Origin: an uncultured Eubacteriales bacterium
GTDB taxonomy: Bacteria; Bacillota; Clostridia; Oscillospirales; CAG-272
NCBI GenBank assembly: GCA_934385225.1
Contig: CAKRPQ010000075.1
Span: forward strand, 1 to 10,335
Length of the DNA stretch: 10,335 nt
Direction: 5' to 3'
Positions within the stretch are counted from its first letter, which is position 1. Each line of letters begins with the position of its first letter. A program made the translations under genes and the position numbers. Shown here piece after piece: positions 6,321 through 10,335 of this stretch. The notes beneath the pieces were generated by a model, which was not told where the DNA came from, ran no database searches, and saw nothing but the letters and a program-made list of their open reading frames with translations.

Positions 6321-7295
6321 ATGCAGAGACAAAACATGCGTCGCGGAATTAAAACCGATACCGCGGCTTCTTTGCTCGTTATGACCGCATATATTCTGCT
6401 CGTTCTGTCAAAAATAACAAAAATAACCGAGCGCGCCGGCATGGGCGAGAATAAATACCTCGGAGTTATAATTCTCGAACTTGTGATTTTTCTGCTGCCC
6501 GCCGTCATCTACGCAAAGCTGCGCGGAACGGACAAAATGACACGGCTTCGCCTTCGTCCGATAGGCGCGGAGGCACTTCTGCTGTCTTTTCTCGCGGCGG
6601 GAATGCTCATTCTCGGCTCGCTCCTTATAAATATCCTGTTTTCGCGCGTCTCGGACGGCTCGTTCGCACTCTATAATACATACCGCGCGTCGCACGACGG
6701 CAGTGCGGAGTCCTTTCTCTACCTGTCGCTTGCGTATGCGGCGATTCCCGCGGTCTGCGAGGAATTTTTCTTCCGCTCTCTGCTCTGCGCCGAGTACGAG
6801 AAGTACGGCGTCCTCTGTGCCGCAGTCGCGTCGTCGCTGTTTTTTGCCATGATACATTTTAACTTCGGTCAGCTCGTCACATATCTGTTCGCAGGCGTGG
6901 TTCTCGCGCTCGTAATGTATGCGTCAAGGTCGGTGATAGCTCCGATGTGCGTCCACTTTGTATTCAATATGTACGGACTTTTCGGACAGGGATTCCTCTC
7001 CGAGGTCTATAAAACGACGGGAAGCACCGAGCTGTTTCTGCTGCTCTTAACGGCGTTTTTTCTCCTCTTTGCCACGCTTTTCTGCGGCGAGGCGGCGAGA
7101 CTTTACCGCAGGTACGCAAGGCAGAATAAAGACAGCGGATATGCGGGACACGCGAACGGCAAGACGCAGAGCGGAAATCAGATGCGCAGAAATATGACGG
7201 CAAACGCGTCGCGGCATTCGATTTTTGAAACTCTCCTTGCGCCTCCGTGCCTTGTCTGCTATGTAATATTTGTGCTTGTGACTGCACTCTCGTAA
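6321..7295 (+). CDS. CPBP-family intramembrane metalloprotease, 324 aa
   Basis: A multi-pass membrane protein of the CAAX protease/bacteriocin-processing (CPBP, Abi) family. The three conserved motifs are present: EEFFFR (Glu147, Glu148, Arg152), FFAMIH (174-179, His179), and HFVFN (212-216, with His212 and Asn216). These supply the catalytic glutamate and metal ligands inside the membrane. About seven hydrophobic segments precede a basic cytoplasmic-looking stretch (260-300), and a further hydrophobic segment ends the protein (305-323). That extra tail segment is beyond the core fold. Family members act on prenylated proteins in eukaryotes; in bacteria they include bacteriocin self-immunity and peptide-processing proteins, so the substrate here is unknown. 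No bacteriocin gene is visible nearby. The ribosome site GGAGG is at 6309-6313, with a second GGAG at 6315-6318. It lies 22 bases after the DJ-1 gene and 37 before mltG. Confidence 0.94.
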   Translation: MQRQNMRRGIKTDTAASLLVMTAYILLVLSKITKITERAGMGENKYLGVIILELVIFLLPAVIYAKLRGTDKMTRLRLRPIGAEALLLSFLAAGMLILGSLLINILFSRVSDGSFALYNTYRASHDGSAESFLYLSLAYAAIPAVCEEFFFRSLLCAEYEKYGVLCAAVASSLFFAMIHFNFGQLVTYLFAGVVLALVMYASRSVIAPMCVHFVFNMYGLFGQGFLSEVYKTTGSTELFLLLLTAFFLLFATLFCGEAARLYRRYARQNKDSGYAGHANGKTQSGNQMRRNMTANASRHSIFETLLAPPCLVCYVIFVLVTALS

Positions 7296-7332
7296 ATAAA
7301 TTGCAATTTCCACCGAAAGGAAATACCGAAAG

Positions 7333-8835
7333 ATGAATAATGAAAAAGATCAGGCGGGAAGAAACCCTAACGCAAACTCAAACGACATTCCCGACGATTA
7401 TATTCCGCAGGTGAAGCGACCCGCCCGACCGCAAAGCGTCGCGGACGGACACGCGCAAAATGTGCCCGTGACGCACACCGCACCGCAGAATGTTCAGAAT
7501 GTTCAGAACCGCGTGCCTCAGGGTGCGCCTCAGGCTCGCCGCAGAGTCGATCCATCGAAACTCACGCCCGAACAGCGCGCCGAGTACGCGAGACGAATGG
7601 CAGCAAGGCGCGCGCTTGAAGACGGCAGGGGAACGGGAACACACCCCGCGCCTCATACGGCGAAACAGAGCCGCGCACCGCAGAGCAGAAACATAAAACG
7701 TGCGTCCGACGCCGAACTCGAAAATGCGCGCACGGAGGAGGGAAGCACGGGAGGCGGAGCCGTCGCGAGCCTTATAAAGGCGATACTTTATATCGTCGTT
7801 GTCGTTGCCGTCGCGGGACTGCTTTCCTACTACATCATCGTTTTCGGAAACGATATGTATGCTTTCGTCAAGAGCGACGAGGAGGTCGAGGTCACTATCC
7901 CCGAATACGCAACCGTCGATGAGATCGCCGATATTCTCGGCGACGCAGGCGTTATCAAGTATCCGAGACTGCTCATTCTCTACGCGAAACTCAAAAAAAT
8001 AGACAAAAATTACGAATTTATCGCGGGCGACTATACAGTCAACGGTATGATGAACTACGACGAGCTTTTCTACGCCTTTGTGCCGCATAAATCCTATGAG
8101 ACGGTGCGCCTGACTATCCCCGAAGGCTATACCGTCGACGAAATGATAAAACTCTTCACCGAGAACGGCATCGGTACGCGCGATAAATTTATCGACGTCA
8201 TAAATAACTACGATTTCGACTTTGAATTTGTAAAAGCACTTGACGCGTCCGACCTTACGGGCAGAACCTACCGCCTTGAAGGCTACCTCTACCCCGACAC
8301 CTACGAGTTTTATAAGGGAAGCTCCGAGGAGACGGTCATTTATAAGATGCTGAACCGCTTCGACGTCATTTTCTCGGATTCGTTCTATGAAGTCGCAAAT
8401 AACCTCGGTTATTCCGTCGATCAGATAATCACCCTTGCGTCGATGATAGAAAAAGAGGCGAGATATTCCGCCGATTACGAGCAGGTTTCGTCGGTTTTCC
8501 ATAACCGTCTGAACGATCCCGCGAACTACCCGTACCTTGAAAGCGACGCGACGATAATGTACGCTATTCAGGTGCGCGACGGCGAGAGAAAAACGAGCCT
8601 CACGGGCGAGGATCTCGCATACGATACGCCGTATAACACATATCTTTATAAGGGACTGCCGCCCGGACCCATCGCAAATCCCGGTTACGAGGCGATAACC
8701 TGCGCACTTTATCCCGCAAAGACGAAATATTATTTCTTCGTTTCGGATAACTTCGGAAACACCTATTTCTCGCGCACGAATGCCGAGCATAACGCCGCAA
8801 AGGCAAAGGTTGCGAAGATAAACGCGGAAGGATAA
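7333..8835 (+). CDS. mltG: Endolytic peptidoglycan transglycosylase MltG, 500 aa
   Basis: An MltG/YceG-like enzyme that cuts nascent glycan strands at the outer face of the membrane and is thought to release or terminate them. One membrane segment (about 147-171) separates a cytoplasmic N-terminus from the extracellular enzyme. A LysM-like region (about 186-265) precedes the catalytic domain. The catalytic signature is LASMIEKEA (368-376), with Glu373 or Glu375 as the equivalent of the known catalytic Glu. It is followed by VFHNRL (388-393), YLESDATIMYAI (401-412), and YNTYLYKGLPPGPIANPG (434-451). The cytoplasmic part, about 145 residues, is long, low in complexity (Pro, Gln, Asn, Arg-rich) and includes a short tandem VQNVQN and a charged helix-like patch KLTPEQRAEYARRMAARRAL (76-95). 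The ribosome site GAAAGGA (7315-7321) is 11 bases upstream. It sits in the operon between the CPBP and M55 genes. Confidence 0.96.
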   Translation: MNNEKDQAGRNPNANSNDIPDDYIPQVKRPARPQSVADGHAQNVPVTHTAPQNVQNVQNRVPQGAPQARRRVDPSKLTPEQRAEYARRMAARRALEDGRGTGTHPAPHTAKQSRAPQSRNIKRASDAELENARTEEGSTGGGAVASLIKAILYIVVVVAVAGLLSYYIIVFGNDMYAFVKSDEEVEVTIPEYATVDEIADILGDAGVIKYPRLLILYAKLKKIDKNYEFIAGDYTVNGMMNYDELFYAFVPHKSYETVRLTIPEGYTVDEMIKLFTENGIGTRDKFIDVINNYDFDFEFVKALDASDLTGRTYRLEGYLYPDTYEFYKGSSEETVIYKMLNRFDVIFSDSFYEVANNLGYSVDQIITLASMIEKEARYSADYEQVSSVFHNRLNDPANYPYLESDATIMYAIQVRDGERKTSLTGEDLAYDTPYNTYLYKGLPPGPIANPGYEAITCALYPAKTKYYFFVSDNFGNTYFSRTNAEHNAAKAKVAKINAEG

Positions 8836-8860
8836 AAAGAAAGCAACACCAAAAAAGAGT

Positions 8861-8867
8861 GAAAGGA
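8861..8867 (+). promoter_or_regulatory. Ribosome binding site deciding the M55 peptidase start
   Basis: GAAAGGA lies nine bases before the ATG at 8877, an ideal distance. The same open frame also begins at an upstream GTG (8859), but that codon has no good ribosome site, and its use would place this purine box inside the coding region. The family N-terminus (a few residues before the metal-binding DLEG motif) also fits the ATG. Confidence 0.75.
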
Positions 8868-8876
8868 AAAAATAAA

Positions 8877-9704
8877 ATGGGAAAGAAATATCTGATTGCA
8901 CTTGATCTTGAAGGCGTGAATTACGTTGTCGGAGTGCCGTATGAGGGGCTTCACCGCGGTACGGAACAGTATGAAATCGCCGTAAACGAGGCTGTCCGCG
9001 AGGTAAATGCCATAGCACAGGGACTGTTTCTCTCGGACGCAGAGAGCGTGACCGTCTGGGATAATCACGGCGGTGGCGGCAATATTGATCCGCGCGATAT
9101 AGACGGAAGATGTGTAGTCCTTTCGCAGGAGGAATCGGAAAGCGGACTGCGTATGGACTTTGCCGATAAATACGGCTTTGACGCGATATTTTTTGTCGGT
9201 TACCACTCTATGGAGGGAACGATAGGCGGTGTTCTCGCACACACGATGTCGTCGGAATGTGTCCAGTATATGAAGATCGGCGGAAAGGAAGTCGGAGAGA
9301 TAGCCATTGACGCGTATATCGCGGGCGAAAAGGGGATCGTGCCGTGCCTTGTTGTCAGTGACGATAAGGGGTGCGACGAGGCGAGGCGGTTCATTCCCGA
9401 TGTTGTGACGGTTGAAACGAAAACGGGACTTTCACGCAACAGCGCGGGCTTTTGCGACGATACCGAACTTATGGGAGAGCTTGTCGCAAAGTCGATGATG
9501 CAGGCGGAACGTGATTTTACGCTTCTGCGACTTCATTTTCCGAATATCTTCGAGATTAGATACACGAGAACGGAACGCGCCGCCGAGGCTCTCCGTAACG
9601 CAAGTGAAAAATACTCGCTATGCGCCGCGTATAACGGCGACGCGCATACGGTTGCTTTTTTTGCGACGGGTATTGACGATATTAAAAAAGCGCTGAAATC
9701 CTGA
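8877..9704 (+). CDS. M55-family D-aminopeptidase (DppA-like), 275 aa
   Basis: A zinc peptidase of family M55, whose model is Bacillus subtilis DppA. These cytoplasmic enzymes release D-amino acids from short peptides and may recycle wall-derived D-Ala peptides. The metal site is visible: DLEG (10-13, with Asp10 and Glu12), DNHGGGGN (62-69, His64), VGYHSMEG (107-114, His110), and Glu141 in GEIAIDAYIAG (140-150). The likely catalytic His122 is in LAHT. Spacing matches Asp8, Glu10, His60, His104, His115 and Glu133 of DppA. There is no signal peptide. The start is the ATG at 8877, not the GTG at 8859, because of the ribosome site at 8861-8867. No dipeptide-transport genes follow, unlike the dpp operon. 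Being next to mltG (41-base gap) suggests, but does not prove, a link to peptidoglycan turnover. Confidence 0.93.
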   Translation: MGKKYLIALDLEGVNYVVGVPYEGLHRGTEQYEIAVNEAVREVNAIAQGLFLSDAESVTVWDNHGGGGNIDPRDIDGRCVVLSQEESESGLRMDFADKYGFDAIFFVGYHSMEGTIGGVLAHTMSSECVQYMKIGGKEVGEIAIDAYIAGEKGIVPCLVVSDDKGCDEARRFIPDVVTVETKTGLSRNSAGFCDDTELMGELVAKSMMQAERDFTLLRLHFPNIFEIRYTRTERAAEALRNASEKYSLCAAYNGDAHTVAFFATGIDDIKKALKS

Positions 9705-9743
9705 AAAATGTTTCTGCTTTAATATATTAACGGAGGAAAAGGT

Positions 9744-10166
9744 ATGGAAAAAAAGACGTTTACCGAAAAAGACCTTATCGAAAAGGCTCTTGAAGCGAGG
9801 AAAAAAGCCTATGTTCCGTACTCTCATTTCGCCGTCGGCGCGGCGCTTCTCGCCGAGAACGGCAGGGTTTATACAGGCTGTAACATCGAGAACGCCACGT
9901 TTACGCCGACGATATGCGCCGAAAGGACGGCATTTTTCGGGGCTGTCGCCGGAGGCGTAAGGAAATTTACGGCGATCGCCGTTGTCGGCGGAAAGGAGGA
10001 GGAAGAGCCGAGAGGGGAGTGCCCGCCGTGCGGAGTGTGCCGCCAGGTCATGCGCGAGTTCTGCGACGACGACTTTAAGATAATTCTCGGTACGCCCGAA
10101 AATTTCAGGGTCTATAAACTCACCGAAATTCTTCCTCTCTCCTTTTCAGTCAAAAATATACAATAA
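9744..10166 (+). CDS. cdd: Cytidine deaminase, 140 aa
   Basis: A homotetrameric-type cytidine deaminase, which converts cytidine and deoxycytidine to uridine and deoxyuridine in pyrimidine salvage in the cytoplasm. It shows the substrate-binding FAVGAALL (29-36) and GCNIENA (45-51). The zinc and catalytic signature is CAE (58-60), with Cys58 as a zinc ligand and Glu60 as the proton shuttle. PCGVC (95-99) provides Cys96 and Cys99. The length is that of the short bacterial enzyme (about 130-140 residues). GGAGG (9732-9736) is seven bases from the ATG. It lies 39 bases after the M55 gene and is probably the last gene of the operon. The region after it changes to AT-rich sequence with a candidate operator, consistent with the operon ending here, although no intrinsic terminator is visible. 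Confidence 0.96.
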   Translation: MEKKTFTEKDLIEKALEARKKAYVPYSHFAVGAALLAENGRVYTGCNIENATFTPTICAERTAFFGAVAGGVRKFTAIAVVGGKEEEEPRGECPPCGVCRQVMREFCDDDFKIILGTPENFRVYKLTEILPLSFSVKNIQ

Positions 10167-10185
10167 TCGACGCTTGTCAATGGGC

Positions 10186-10222
10186 ATTTTTAACAATTTT
10201 TAACATACATTTTTGTTAAAAT
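10186..10222. promoter_or_regulatory. Tandem plus inverted ATTTTTAACA repeats (candidate operator)
   Basis: ATTTTTAACA occurs twice in direct tandem (10186-10195 and 10196-10205), so the copies are one helical turn apart. An inverted partial copy TGTTAAAAT follows at 10214-10222. The second and third copies form a stem TTTTAACA (10198-10205) / TGTTAAAA (10214-10221) with an 8-base loop. The stem is entirely AT-rich apart from one C-G pair, so it is a poor terminator. It lies between cdd and the lipoprotein gene, where a promoter for the latter is expected; TTAACA (10200-10205) resembles a -35, but no well-spaced -10 was found. A regulator binding site is an inference. Confidence 0.4.
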
Positions 10223-10261
10223 AGCTGTATTTTCGCATTTGCTATTGACTTTGAGGCGAAA

Positions 10262-10335
10262 ATGAAACTGAAAAAGATTATATATATTGTTTGTGCTTTT
10301 CTTGTCCTGCCCGTCCTGTTCGGCTGCGCGGATAA
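10262..10335 (+). CDS. Lipoprotein, N-terminal 24 residues only (runs off window)
   Basis: The visible start encodes a lipoprotein signal peptide: basic residues (MKLKK), a hydrophobic stretch of about 15 residues, then VLFGC with Cys22 as the probable lipid-modified residue (lipobox LFGC, slightly off the common L-A/S-G/A-C). GAGG (10253-10256) lies five bases before the ATG. The rest is outside the window, so the product and function are unknown; solute-binding proteins and small surface lipoproteins are both possible. The 95-base gap with a repeat-rich upstream region suggests its own transcription unit. Confidence 0.72.
   Translation, partial: MKLKKIIYIVCAFLVLPVLFGCAD

Noticed and set aside
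8859..8876. GTG start for the M55 peptidase, six codons upstream
   Set aside because: There is no good ribosome site before it, while GAAAGGA is ideally placed for the ATG at 8877.
7378..9018. A 546-codon open frame on the - strand across mltG
   Set aside because: It is antisense to mltG, with the same cause as over hisS, and its protein is unlike any family I recognise.
10198..10221. AT-rich stem after cdd as an intrinsic terminator
   Set aside because: The stem is nearly all A-T pairs and is followed by a mixed sequence, not a T-run.
1..10335. CRISPR array, phage, plasmid or insertion-sequence genes, tRNA or rRNA
   Set aside because: Repeats are few, long and dispersed rather than evenly spaced with spacers. 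No integrase, transposase or structural phage gene and no tRNA-like cloverleaf with matching ends was seen by eye.

Overview
The window looks like chromosomal DNA from a Gram-positive, probably uncultured gut-type member of the Clostridia (Bacillota). This is an inference. It rests on strong GGAGG-type ribosome binding sites, tightly packed co-directional genes, moderate G+C, a sigma-A type promoter, and intergenic repeats with GC-rich hairpins of a kind common in such genomes. All ten genes supported here lie on the + strand.

Layout. (1) 1-305: a long structured repeat (copy A), cut by the window start. (2) 327-3472: a three-gene operon encoding an unrecognised membrane-anchored protein, a Cof-type HAD phosphatase, and a large polytopic membrane protein resembling the DUF6056/GT-C-like group. 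The last two overlap by 4 bases. (3) 3473-3896: copy B of the repeat, inverted, followed by a solo copy of its head module in the opposite orientation. (4) 3897-5265: a near-consensus promoter and hisS (histidyl-tRNA synthetase of a divergent subtype). (5) 5266-5740: a spacer with inverted repeats, then copy C of the repeat. (6) 5759-10166: a probable five-gene operon: DJ-1/PfpI protein, CPBP intramembrane protease, MltG endolytic transglycosylase, M55 D-aminopeptidase, cytidine deaminase. (7) 10167-10335: an AT-rich spacer with a tandem plus inverted 10-base repeat, then the start of a lipoprotein gene that runs off the window.

How the genes fit together. The last operon mixes envelope work (MltG cleaves glycan strands; an M55 enzyme could act on D-amino-acid peptides; CPBP proteases act in the membrane) with salvage and protein quality functions (cytidine deaminase, DJ-1). 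The first operon may serve the cell surface, but its substrate cannot be read from sequence. No phage, plasmid, transposase, CRISPR, rRNA or tRNA gene was seen.

The most unusual content is the roughly 300-base intergenic element present three times in 10 kb. It is built of a two-hairpin head, a linker, a central set of hairpins and an AAAACTTT-repeat tail. Several stems differ in sequence between copies yet keep their pairing. It also comes with two different head subtypes. This suggests selected structure, either as RNA or as single-stranded DNA in a mobile non-autonomous repeat.
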